Of a DNA stretch of 12,821 nt, positions 5,752-12,821 are shown one piece after another. Source of the DNA: an uncultured bacterium (lineage in GTDB: Bacteria; Cyanobacteriota; Vampirovibrionia; Gastranaerophilales; Gastranaerophilaceae); assembly GCA_902782905.1 (NCBI GenBank), contig CACZPB010000194.1:1-12821 (forward strand). The letters are read 5' to 3'. The notes below the pieces were generated by a model. The model was given only the letters and a program-made list of their open reading frames with translations. It did not search any database and was not told the DNA's origin. The position numbers were made by a program, and so were the translations under genes. Positions within the stretch are counted from its first letter, which is position 1, and each line of letters starts with the position of its first letter.

Positions 5752-6879
5752 ATGGCAGCTACAGCATCACTTACAATTAACACAAACTTAGCGTCATTGA
5801 CCTGTCAAAAATACCTCACAGGCAGTACCAAAGGTATGAACACAGCAATGGAAAGGTTGTCAACAGGCTTCCGTATCAACTCAGCTAAGGATGACGCCGC
5901 AGGATACGCAGTATCTGCGGGAATGGAAGCAAAAATTAACGGTTATGACATCATCGAAACAAACGCTCAAATGGGGCTCGATATGTTAACAACTCAAGAA
6001 GGCGTTCTTGATATCATCAACGACTACCTTCAAAGAATTCGTGACTTAACAATGCAAGCAGCAAACGGAACTTACGGTTCTGCATCACTAAACGCAATCA
6101 ATCTTGAAGTTGTTCAAAGAATGGATGAAATTAACCGTTTGTGTAAGATTACAGATTTTAACGATACTTACCTTCTTGACGGTTCAAGACAAACCGATAT
6201 TAACTTACAAGTAGGTTTGTATTCACAAGCAAGATGCGTTATTAAGATGGATGCTTTCTTGTTTGACAGCGCACAATCTACAGTAATATTCGGGTTCAAA
6301 GATATTGATGACAAATCTGTTGCAAACAGAATTGGTAACATTGACTTGACTTGTACTATGACAAAAACAGACGGATATTACAGAGCAAGAGATTTGAACG
6401 CTGACGGTTCAACAAAAGAAGATCCGAATGAACCTGATAAAATCAAATACTTGGATGGCTACTACAAATCAGCACTTACAGCTGCTTTAGCTGAAAACCA
6501 CACGGTAACGGCAAAAGAAGGAAAAGCTGAAATATCTGTCAGTGATGACGGAAAAACAATTTCAATCACAAATATGTGTAATGCTATCTACAGAAATGAC
6601 ACTTCTGCTCGTGAATTTATTACATTTATTGATGATGCAATTGATAACATTTCTCTAAGATGTACAAAAATCGGTGCATATATGAACAGATTAGGTTCTG
6701 CAATCGATTCAACAGACGTACAAAGAGCAAATTTGATTGAAGCTAATTCTACTATTAAAGATGCGGATGTTGCAGAAGTTTCTTCTGATTATATTAAGTA
6801 TCAAATACTTCAACAATCAACAGCGACATTGTTATCTACTGCAAACCAAATGCCATCAATAGCACTGAACTTGATTTAG
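5752..6879 (+). CDS. fliC: Flagellin (filament structural protein), six cysteines
   Basis: Flagellin is exported by the flagellar type III apparatus and polymerises into the filament. The N-terminal D0/D1 part (about 1-145) is canonical: LTINTNLASLTCQKY, RLSTGFRINSAKDDAAGYAV, LQRIRDLTMQAANGTYG. The C-terminal D1/D0 part (about 285-375) has IDSTDVQRANLIEANSTIKD, ADVAEVSSDYIKYQILQQS and ends ANQMPSIALNLI. The middle (about 146-285) is a short variable domain. At 375 residues it is of ordinary length. Cysteines occur at 18, 131, 162, 201, 276 and 304, whereas most bacterial flagellins have none. ATG 5752 is chosen over an upstream in-frame TTG (5695), which lies inside the promoter, and has AAAGGA eight nt upstream. 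It is monocistronic: a sigma28-type promoter before it, a terminator after it, and no other flagellar gene nearby. Confidence 0.96.
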   Translation: MAATASLTINTNLASLTCQKYLTGSTKGMNTAMERLSTGFRINSAKDDAAGYAVSAGMEAKINGYDIIETNAQMGLDMLTTQEGVLDIINDYLQRIRDLTMQAANGTYGSASLNAINLEVVQRMDEINRLCKITDFNDTYLLDGSRQTDINLQVGLYSQARCVIKMDAFLFDSAQSTVIFGFKDIDDKSVANRIGNIDLTCTMTKTDGYYRARDLNADGSTKEDPNEPDKIKYLDGYYKSALTAALAENHTVTAKEGKAEISVSDDGKTISITNMCNAIYRNDTSAREFITFIDDAIDNISLRCTKIGAYMNRLGSAIDSTDVQRANLIEANSTIKDADVAEVSSDYIKYQILQQSTATLLSTANQMPSIALNLI

Positions 6880-6926
6880 TAAAATAGTTAACAATTATTA
6901 AATACATAATAAGGTCCTTTCAATAG

Positions 6927-6953
6927 CGCCCGATAATTTTTGTCGGGCGTTTT
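6927..6953 (+). terminator. Rho-independent terminator after flagellin
   Basis: CGCCCGA (6927-6933) pairs with TCGGGCG (6943-6949) around a 9-nt loop, followed by TTTT and a further T-run at 6957. Confidence 0.9.
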
Positions 6954-6996
6954 GCCTTTTTTGTTGCTAAATTCTGAATTTTACTGTAAAATCGGA

Positions 6997-7002
6997 TATA
7001 AT
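6997..7002 (+). promoter_or_regulatory. TATAAT -10 box of the ruvX-tilS-hpt operon
   Basis: A perfect TATAAT lies 25 nt before the first ATG of the operon at 7028. No good -35 hexamer is found at 16-18 nt. The position, after the flagellin terminator, fits the operon promoter. Confidence 0.45.
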
Positions 7003-7027
7003 ATCAGTTCGTTTAAAGAGGGTTTTT

Positions 7028-8620
7028 ATGAATAAATTGCAAATAAAAGCGGAGATACTGGCAACAATTACAGCTCTTTTAACTTCCGCAAAACCGGATA
7101 CGGCACTCATTACAGATTTGAAAAAGATTGAAAACAAACAAGCCGTATTTGATATACTTGCAAGAGAGCTAAATAATGCCTCTGACCAGAAGTCTTTAAT
7201 TATTTGCTGGCTTATGAATGAGCTTATAGATAAAGAAATGTTGAATGACGAACTTTGGAACGTAATTAAAGCACCAGAGTACAATGACCATATTAAAATG
7301 ATAGCTTTTAATATGCTAAAGGATTTGGGAAACAGAATTGATTATGATGTTATAAGCGGATATTTCGAGCAATTCAATGAGCTTATAAATGAAGAAACAA
7401 AACAACTTCTTGAAAGCGCTATTATGAACCCGGAAGCTCAAATTGATTTTATGGATTTTTTAAATGCACTTTCAGACAATGACAAAATTATTCTAATAAA
7501 ATCGCTTGAAGATGATTATGCCTATGACAGCCTTGCAAACATACTGATTCCGGTATTTTTGTATTATATAGACACAGAAGTAGGCTATACGGCATTGGAA
7601 ATTCTGGGACGCTCAAAATCTCAACTTGCTTACCATGCGCTTGAAAACGCAAAGAGTTTTGCCGGTGAAAATCTGATAAGTAGAATAAACAAAGCACTTT
7701 CTGAGCTTAAGATGTCCGGAATAAGAGTCGACAATACGGAAGAATTTTATAAGAATATTTTAAAAGAGTCAAAGCCATACAAAACCTTCATATCATTCCC
7801 TGACGGACACGGAAATTTGGCAATTATTTTTTCAAGAAAAAGAGAAAATTCTTCTTTGCAGTTCCTTGCAATAGTAATTAATCCGAGATACGGAATTTTA
7901 GACTCTTTTGGCTTCAATTCTATGACAGAGCAGGATTTTTACAGAATTGTAGACAAATTTTATAATTATCAGGAAAAATACGAAATTTCTGCAGGGGTTG
8001 CAAAATACCTTCTTAAACAAGCTGAAGAAAATTCACACCTAAACGGAGAGCCGATTCCATATGAATACATCTGTTGGGAAAGCATATTGCTTGATGTTGA
8101 ACCTCAAAAGCCTGATGCTGAACTGGAAAAGAAAGAGTTGAATCAAAAAGATATTGATAAACTCTGTTTGAGCGATTTTGTTCAAAATTGGTTCTTTGAC
8201 GAAATAACATCTGAAAGTTTTAACAATTTTATAAACAAACTCTCTAAAACGTATAAAGAGAGCAACTTCAATGTCGATTTAGATAAATTTATTGCAGACA
8301 ATTTTGACAGCATTTATACAGCCCAAGAGCTTGCATACAAGCTTATTACATTCAATATTGCAGCCTACCTTAGAATGACAAAAGGCGATAAAGAGTATGC
8401 TGAAATATTCTATTCACTGGGCTCAAATTATCAATTCCTTACAAATATAGTAAGAAAGAGCATTTATGAATATTATGTTGGAAGAAGATATCTTCTGAAA
8501 AATCAAAGAAAATCACCCAGCATATTCCAAGCAAAAGACCCGAATGAAAGTGATTTTAAACTCCTGCAATTGGATTTGATTATATCAAGCATAGAAGCAA
8601 GGTGGGTTGATAATGTATAA
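7028..8620 (+). CDS. Uncharacterised 530-aa protein, helical-repeat N-terminus
   Basis: I cannot name a family. Residues 1-230 are helix pairs with regular hydrophobic spacing (for example MIAFNMLKDLGNRIDYDVI and GYTALEILGRSKSQLAYHAL), resembling HEAT-type repeats. Residues about 250-325 look beta-rich (KTFISFPDGHGNLAIIFSRK, FLAIVINPRYGILDSFG). The rest is helical and acidic to the end, WVDNV. There is no signal peptide or membrane segment, so it is probably a cytoplasmic scaffold or binding protein. The start is firm: GAGGG at 7018-7022, five nt before the ATG. Its stop overlaps the ruvX start by eight nt, so translation of the two is coupled, and it is first in the operon. Function unknown. 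Confidence 0.85.
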   Translation: MNKLQIKAEILATITALLTSAKPDTALITDLKKIENKQAVFDILARELNNASDQKSLIICWLMNELIDKEMLNDELWNVIKAPEYNDHIKMIAFNMLKDLGNRIDYDVISGYFEQFNELINEETKQLLESAIMNPEAQIDFMDFLNALSDNDKIILIKSLEDDYAYDSLANILIPVFLYYIDTEVGYTALEILGRSKSQLAYHALENAKSFAGENLISRINKALSELKMSGIRVDNTEEFYKNILKESKPYKTFISFPDGHGNLAIIFSRKRENSSLQFLAIVINPRYGILDSFGFNSMTEQDFYRIVDKFYNYQEKYEISAGVAKYLLKQAEENSHLNGEPIPYEYICWESILLDVEPQKPDAELEKKELNQKDIDKLCLSDFVQNWFFDEITSESFNNFINKLSKTYKESNFNVDLDKFIADNFDSIYTAQELAYKLITFNIAAYLRMTKGDKEYAEIFYSLGSNYQFLTNIVRKSIYEYYVGRRYLLKNQRKSPSIFQAKDPNESDFKLLQLDLIISSIEARWVDNV

Positions 8621-9011
8621 AATAATGGCGCTTGACGTCGGCACAAAAAGAATAGGAGTCGCACTAAGCGATTTTTTGCACGTAATTGCCACACCGCACT
8701 CCTGCATTCAAAGACAACCTGAAAAGAAGGCAATTGAAGAAATAACCAAAATTGCAAAAGAAAACCACGTTGAAAAAATTGTAATTGGTCTTCCAAAGAA
8801 CATGGATGGTTCTATCGGTTTTCAAGGAGAAGATTGTATAAATTTTTCACAAAAATTCAATGGTTTTGATATAATATTAGAAGATGAAAGACTAACTTCC
8901 GAAGAAGCCGAGGAAAGGCTTCGGGAAAGAAAGATTGATTTTAGAAAAAATAAAGGACTTGTTGATATAGAAAGTGCCTGTGTTATACTGGAACAATATT
9001 TAGGGAAATGA
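8613..9011 (+). CDS. ruvX: RuvX/YqgF-type RNase H-fold nuclease (putative pre-16S rRNA nuclease)
   Basis: The YqgF family has an RNase H fold; E. coli YqgF is implicated in 16S rRNA 5' maturation, and family members were first called Holliday-junction resolvase-like. The 132-aa product opens with MALDVGTKRIGVALSD (catalytic Asp8). It contains IVIGLPKNMDGSIG (57-69), then EDERLTSEEAEERL (90-103) and GLVDIESACVILEQYL with the late Asp118. Length and motifs match the family well. ATG 8613 is preferred to the upstream in-frame TTG (8607) because AAGGTGG (8599-8605) sits seven nt before it. The gene overlaps the upstream stop and is 2 nt from the DUF1292 gene. Confidence 0.95.
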   Translation: MYKIMALDVGTKRIGVALSDFLHVIATPHSCIQRQPEKKAIEEITKIAKENHVEKIVIGLPKNMDGSIGFQGEDCINFSQKFNGFDIILEDERLTSEEAEERLRERKIDFRKNKGLVDIESACVILEQYLGK

Positions 9012-9013
9012 TT

Positions 9014-9307
9014 ATGAGCGAAGAAATTAAAAATGAACAAGAACAAGATTATGTAGAAATCTTAATGGATGACGGAGTTGTTATTAAGTGTGAAGTTTAT
9101 GACGTAATTGATTTTGAAGATAAAACTTATGCACTGTTGCTTCCTTTCGGAGAAAGCGAAGAAGATGATGATTCAGAAGTTATTGTTATGGAATATGTTG
9201 AAGAAGGCGACGAAGGTTACTTCCAAAACATAGATGATGAAAAACAATTCCAAAGAGTTTGCGACTATATACAAACTCTCGAAAGCGAAGAAGAGGAAGA
9301 AGGCTAA
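9014..9307 (+). CDS. DUF1292 (YrzB-like) small acidic protein
   Basis: The 97-aa product is strongly acidic and fits DUF1292: YVEILMDDGVVIKCEVYDVI, then KTYALLLPFGESEEDDDSEV, IVMEYVEEGDEGYF and a helix ending in an Asp/Glu run. The family's function is not established; it commonly sits next to ruvX, as B. subtilis yrzB does next to yrrK. ATG 9014 is chosen over ATG 9008 because AGGGA (9002-9006) is correctly spaced only for the former. The gene ends 2 nt before the ClpN-repeat gene start. Confidence 0.9.
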   Translation: MSEEIKNEQEQDYVEILMDDGVVIKCEVYDVIDFEDKTYALLLPFGESEEDDDSEVIVMEYVEEGDEGYFQNIDDEKQFQRVCDYIQTLESEEEEEG

Positions 9308-9309
9308 GT

Positions 9310-10644
9310 TTGTTTGAACGTTTTACCGAAAGAGCGATTAATGTTGTAAGTGAAAGCCAGCGGCTCGCCAAAGAAATGGGCGGGTCTGAAGTTTTGCCGG
9401 AACATCTCTTACTCGGACTTGTTAACGAAGCAAAAGGAGTTTCTTTAAAACTTTTCAGGATGTATGGTGTTAACTCAGAAAGTTTAGAACGAGAAGTTAT
9501 AAAGTATGTCATTAAAACATCAAAAAAAGTGGAGAACATTCCTTTCAGCCACTCTTACAAAGAGATTTTAAAACGAACACTGGATTTAGCGAGCAAATCA
9601 GGGAATAATAATATATTATTTGAACACCTGTTTTTATCTGTTATTACCGACAAGAATTCTAATATTCCGGCAATTCTTGAGGTATTTAATTTTGATACAT
9701 ATAATGCCCGCGATATACTAACAAAGCTTGTACAAAGAAAAATAAAAAGACTTGAACATCCGGAAGTTGAAGAAGATGTTGAGAAAAGCAGCTTTGAATC
9801 AGTATATGAAGGTGAAGCTCTTGCCGGTGTATTTGACAGGGCTGTTTCAAAGCTTTCTGCAAAGGGGTATGAAATTTTAGGTACAGAACAGATTATGGCA
9901 TCTATATTAGAGACATCTGATTCTCCGCTTGTTGAAACAATAAACAAATATGGTTTAAATTCCGATATTTTTGAACAGAAACTTGCAGAACAACAATCCA
10001 GACAATCAGAATACGAGGGCAAAAAAATAATTTTTACGCCAAATGCGTTTTTAATGATGAATTCAGCTCTTCAAACAGCAAAAGAACTCGGTTCGTCAGT
10101 AATTACACCTGAGCACATTGTTCTTAGCATGCTAAAAACAAAAAAAGGAATTGCATACGATATAATTAAATCTTTGGGCATCAACGAAGAGAAACTGTCG
10201 GAAGAAATTCTCAAGCCCATTGAGAAACAAATGCCTGAAACACTTACCGTTATGAAGCTTGCAAAAGAAGAAGCAAGAAGAATTGGCAGAAACATTGTAG
10301 GAACGGAAATGCTCCTTTTGGGAATTATCGGCGAAGGGACAAGTCTTGCATTTGAAGTTCTTAACGAGCTTGAAATTACGATGAAGGATGCTCGATTGAT
10401 TGTTGAAAATATTGTAGGATACGGCAATGAGTACTTTGAAAAAGAAATAGTGTTCACTAATCGAGCAAAAAGGGTTCTTGAAAGAGCTTGGCTTTCTGCT
10501 AAAAAAGCAGGCAAGCAAAAAATTGAAGCAGCTGATTTACTTATGGCAATATTGGATGAACCTACTTCTGTTGCAATGAAAGTTTTAGACCAGCTTGGTG
10601 TTGATGCGGTAGAAATTCGCCACGGTATTAACAATGATAGATAG
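9310..10644 (+). CDS. Free-standing six-repeat ClpC-N-domain protein without an ATPase
   Basis: The protein opens MFERFTERAINVVSESQRLA, the exact style of a ClpC N-terminus (MFERFTE.A..V...AQ), but never reaches an AAA+ module: there is no Walker A or B. Instead the Clp-N helical repeat recurs about six times, near residues 2-65, 79-140, 172-228, 242-303, 308-370 and 381-440. Hallmarks are LPEHLLLGLVNE, LFEHLFLSVI, LGTEQIMASI, ITPEHIVLSML, VGTEMLLLGIIGEG and AADLLMAIL. Repeats 5-6 are the most ClpC-like. In ClpC this domain binds adaptors and substrates, so an adaptor, decoy or substrate-docking role is inferred. The start is TTG 9310, fixed by the MFERFTE match and GAAGG (9299-9303) six nt upstream. 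It lies 2 nt after the DUF1292 gene and overlaps tilS by 11 nt. Confidence 0.93.
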   Translation: MFERFTERAINVVSESQRLAKEMGGSEVLPEHLLLGLVNEAKGVSLKLFRMYGVNSESLEREVIKYVIKTSKKVENIPFSHSYKEILKRTLDLASKSGNNNILFEHLFLSVITDKNSNIPAILEVFNFDTYNARDILTKLVQRKIKRLEHPEVEEDVEKSSFESVYEGEALAGVFDRAVSKLSAKGYEILGTEQIMASILETSDSPLVETINKYGLNSDIFEQKLAEQQSRQSEYEGKKIIFTPNAFLMMNSALQTAKELGSSVITPEHIVLSMLKTKKGIAYDIIKSLGINEEKLSEEILKPIEKQMPETLTVMKLAKEEARRIGRNIVGTEMLLLGIIGEGTSLAFEVLNELEITMKDARLIVENIVGYGNEYFEKEIVFTNRAKRVLERAWLSAKKAGKQKIEAADLLMAILDEPTSVAMKVLDQLGVDAVEIRHGINNDR

Positions 10645-11983
10645 GGTAAAAGATTTCTTAAAAAAATATAATCTTCAGGACAAAACAGTAATTGTCGGCT
10701 TCTCCGGCGGCTTTGATTCTATGTGTCTTTTGGATATTTTGTCTAAGATAAAAAACGACGGAGATTTTTCAAAACTTCGTGTAATTGCAGCGCACTTTAA
10801 CCACAATTGGCGCGGTGAAGAAGCATTAAGAGAACAAGAGGTTTGCAGACTGTTTGCATCTTCTAAAGGATTTGAATTTTATACAAGAACAGCAGATGAG
10901 AACGCAAAAAAAACGGAGCTTGATGCAAGAATAGCAAGATACGATTTTTTTGAAGATGCGGCAGATTTATACGACGCAGAGGCAGTTTTAACTGCACATA
11001 ACAAAGATGACAACGCAGAAACCGTTCTATACAGAATCATTAAAGGGACAGGAATAGTAGGTTTGCGCGGCATAGCGGAAAAGCGCGGTATTTTTTACAG
11101 ACCTCTTTTAAAGACTTTGCGCTCTGAAATCCTTGAATATTGCAACCAATACAATCTTGCACCCAATAATGATTCTTCAAATTCTGATACAAAATATAAA
11201 CGTAATTATTTGAGACTTAACGTTATCCCTGCAATTGAGCAGATTAATCCTGAATTTAAGGATGCAATAAATAAGCTTGCATACAACGCATACAACGAAA
11301 ACGAAATAATAAAAGAATATCTGGATAAAATTCGTGCTGAGATTTTTGAAGGCGAACAAATTATTACGCAAAAGTACAAAAAACTTTCAACTCCTGTTAA
11401 ATTGAGAATTCTCTACGATTATATTCTATCACTGGGACTTGATTATGATTCAAAAAAAGTTCAGGAAATTTTTGATTTTGTAGAAACTAATATTAATCAA
11501 AGAAACGGCTCAACACACTCACTTGCTTCCGCACTATGGCTTTATGCGGATGATAAAGTGATTGAAACCCTGCCAAAAAAAAATCATTTCCAAGACTTTA
11601 GCAAGCAACAAATAATAATTGAAAAAGAAGGCTCATACAGTTTTGGCGGACATATTTTAACAATAAGAAAATTTGATAGTGATATTGATTCAAATTTAAA
11701 GTTTCCAAATTCAAATGAAAGCAAAGCTATAGTGGATATTTCAGGTGTAAGATTTCCTTTTACCCTCCGTACCAGAAAAGATGGAGATATAATTTCACCA
11801 TTCGGAATGCAGGGAACAATGAAGCTTAAAAAGTATCTTAACTCAAAAGGAATTGCCCGCCATGACAGAGACAGAATGATAATGCTTTGCAAAGAAAGTG
11901 AAGTTTTTTGGGCTGTAGGAGCCGGCATAAGCAGTAAAATAAGAGTTACTAATAAACCTACACACATTTTGGAGGTTAAATAA
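10634..11983 (+). CDS. tilS: tRNA(Ile)-lysidine synthase TilS
   Basis: TilS uses ATP to add lysine to C34 of the CAU-anticodon tRNA-Ile, switching it from Met to Ile identity; it is essential in most bacteria. The PP-loop is VIVGFSGGFDSMCLL (SGGFDS, residues 24-29). Further signatures are AAHFNHNWRGEEALRE, TAHNKDDNAETVLYRI (120-135), GTGIVGLRGIAEKRG, the RPLL block and DSSNSDTKYKRNYLR. The C-terminal TilS_C domain is present (RKDGDIISPFGMQGTMKLKK and VFWAVGAGISSKIRV). At 449 aa it is full length. ATG 10634 overlaps the end of the ClpN-repeat gene by 11 nt; no strong ribosome site is seen, so coupling to upstream translation is likely. hpt starts 1 nt after its stop. Confidence 0.97.
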   Translation: MIDRVKDFLKKYNLQDKTVIVGFSGGFDSMCLLDILSKIKNDGDFSKLRVIAAHFNHNWRGEEALREQEVCRLFASSKGFEFYTRTADENAKKTELDARIARYDFFEDAADLYDAEAVLTAHNKDDNAETVLYRIIKGTGIVGLRGIAEKRGIFYRPLLKTLRSEILEYCNQYNLAPNNDSSNSDTKYKRNYLRLNVIPAIEQINPEFKDAINKLAYNAYNENEIIKEYLDKIRAEIFEGEQIITQKYKKLSTPVKLRILYDYILSLGLDYDSKKVQEIFDFVETNINQRNGSTHSLASALWLYADDKVIETLPKKNHFQDFSKQQIIIEKEGSYSFGGHILTIRKFDSDIDSNLKFPNSNESKAIVDISGVRFPFTLRTRKDGDIISPFGMQGTMKLKKYLNSKGIARHDRDRMIMLCKESEVFWAVGAGISSKIRVTNKPTHILEVK

Positions 11984-11984
11984 A

Positions 11985-12521
11985 ATGGACGAACTGAAAG
12001 AAAAAGATTTAACAGTTATTTTTACTCAGGAACAAATTCAAGAGGGTATAAAAAATTTGGGCGAAAAGCTGAATAATCTGTACGGACTTGAAGAAGAATT
12101 GTATTTGATTTGCGTACTTAAAGGCTCTGTAATGTTTACAGTGGATTTAGCAAAACATCTAAAAATGCCTGTAAAAATGGAATTTATAAGACTCTCGAGC
12201 TATGGTTCAGGAACAACTTCGTCCGGTAAAGTTAATGCAGTTGATATTTCGCTACCTAATTTGAATGACAAAAATGTTCTTATAGTAGAGGATATCATTG
12301 ACACAGGACATACGGCAAGATTTTTAGTGGATTTTTTAAACCACAATTTTAAGACAAAATCTTTAAAATTTTGCTCACTTTTGGATAAAAAAATTAAACG
12401 CGAAGTCGACATCAATGCAGACTTTTATTGCTTTGATGTTGATGACAAGTTTTTAGTGGGCTATGGCCTTGATTTTGACGGATATTTCAGAAATCTTCCA
12501 TACATCGGATATCTAAAATAG
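11985..12521 (+). CDS. hpt: Hypoxanthine phosphoribosyltransferase
   Basis: This enzyme salvages hypoxanthine (and usually guanine) to IMP/GMP with PRPP, the product of prs in this window. Visible motifs are LKGSVMF (residues 45-51), EFIRLSSYGSGTTSSGKV (flexible loop, 66-83), the PRPP-binding VLIVEDIIDTGHT (98-110) and the base-binding DKFLVGYGLDFDGYFRNLPY (154-173). The length of 178 aa is typical. The start has GGAGG (11971-11975) nine nt upstream, inside the end of tilS. The tilS-hpt pair is a common bacterial arrangement, often followed by ftsH, but here a different membrane protein follows. Confidence 0.97.
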   Translation: MDELKEKDLTVIFTQEQIQEGIKNLGEKLNNLYGLEEELYLICVLKGSVMFTVDLAKHLKMPVKMEFIRLSSYGSGTTSSGKVNAVDISLPNLNDKNVLIVEDIIDTGHTARFLVDFLNHNFKTKSLKFCSLLDKKIKREVDINADFYCFDVDDKFLVGYGLDFDGYFRNLPYIGYLK

Positions 12522-12531
12522 GGAGCGGATT

Positions 12532-12821
12532 TTGAAGCGTGAGAGATTATTAATTTTTATAATTTTTATTCTTTGTATTTTTCTGGCATGTCTTTCAACA
12601 AACTATGACTATGATTTTTTTGCAAGAATTATTGTCGGCGAAAGAATTTTAGAACACTCTATTTATCCCTTTCAGGATTTTCTTTCTTATACCCCAACGC
12701 ACCCGTGGTTTGACCATGAATGGGGCTCAGGAGTAGTTTTTTATTGGATGCTCAAAAGCTTAGGCAATTTTGGTTTAATCATATTACAAGCAGCTTTGGC
12801 TTTTGGAACAATCTTTTTTAT
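12532..12821 (+). CDS. Polytopic membrane protein, N-terminal part, glycosyltransferase-like
   Basis: Only the first 96 residues are in the window. A strong transmembrane segment follows a short basic N-terminus (MKRERLLIFIIFILCIFLAC). An extracytoplasmic loop follows with YDYDFFARIIVGERIL and then TPTHPWFDHEWGSGVVFY, and a second hydrophobic segment (about 80-96) is cut by the window end. The D.D..F and P[WF].DHEW patterns recall polyprenol-linked membrane glycosyltransferase-like families, but the family is not established by this fragment. The start is TTG 12532 with GGGAG (12521-12525) six nt upstream, overlapping the hpt stop codon, so it belongs to the same operon. Confidence 0.75.
   Translation, partial: MKRERLLIFIIFILCIFLACLSTNYDYDFFARIIVGERILEHSIYPFQDFLSYTPTHPWFDHEWGSGVVFYWMLKSLGNFGLIILQAALAFGTIFF

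Noticed and set aside
9259..9309. Longer start for the ClpN-repeat protein (Arg-rich N-terminal extension)
   Set aside because: The extra residues are the DUF1292 gene read in another frame; MFERFTE and a ribosome site mark TTG 9310.
9555..10634. Long minus-strand frames opposite the ClpN-repeat gene
   Set aside because: Ser/Leu/Ile-rich antisense shadows of a well-supported gene, with no ribosome sites or recognisable domains.
1..12821. Mobile element, prophage, toxin-antitoxin or CRISPR
   Set aside because: No transposase, integrase, terminal repeats, spaced direct repeats or toxin partner for the lone XRE regulator; base composition is even across the window.

Overview
The window is a dense, AT-rich bacterial chromosomal segment with Shine-Dalgarno starts (AAGGA/GGAGG), sigma70-type TATAAT boxes, intrinsic terminators and no sign of phage, insertion sequence, CRISPR or tRNA/rRNA genes. 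It encodes a Gram-negative-style or cyanobacterium-like mix: MurA, PRPP synthase, flagellin, a matrixin-like secreted protein, RuvX, a DUF1292 protein, a ClpC-N-domain protein, TilS and HPRT. My best guess is a flagellated, non-photosynthetic relative of Cyanobacteria (Melainabacteria/Vampirovibrionia, for example Gastranaerophilales). This is inference from composition and protein flavour. The ruvX-DUF1292 pair is also typical of Firmicutes, so a Firmicute is the alternative.

Layout. (1) 1-1930, minus strand: a probable operon of a 43-residue small protein, a 239-residue protein that repeats the small protein's fold at its N-terminus and ends in a winged-helix-like domain, and the 5' part of murA (cell-wall precursor synthesis), which runs off the window. 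(2) 1956-3846, plus strand: an uncharacterised 154-residue helical protein, then a secreted matrixin-like protein with TPRs that has lost two of three zinc ligands, closed by a strong terminator. (3) 3847-4145: no protein gene, but a compact structured RNA with its own promoter and terminator, then a one-domain XRE-type regulator (4146-4364). (4) 4395-5405, minus strand: prs. (5) 5406-5751: a regulatory region with two near-identical 16-bp palindromes whose centres are 115 bp apart, a terminator-like hairpin, a hairpin burying a GGAGG, and a sigma28-type promoter that reads into a flagellin gene (5752-6879). (6) 6997-12821, plus strand: a tightly packed, partly overlapping operon of a HEAT-like protein, ruvX, a DUF1292 protein, a protein made only of six ClpC-N-type repeats, tilS, hpt and the start of a polytopic membrane protein.

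How they work together. prs makes PRPP and hpt consumes it in purine salvage. tilS matures the tRNA-Ile anticodon and is classically next to hpt. RuvX is a nucleic-acid-processing nuclease-fold protein. The ATPase-less ClpN-repeat protein in this housekeeping operon suggests an adaptor or substrate-binding role near Clp proteases. The flagellin gene stands alone among housekeeping genes and carries its own motility-type promoter.

Most interesting items: the free-standing six-repeat ClpN protein, the flagellin promoter with its paired palindromes, the candidate small RNA at 3908-4020, the pseudo-metzincin, the six-cysteine flagellin, and the small protein that duplicates its neighbour's N-terminal domain.
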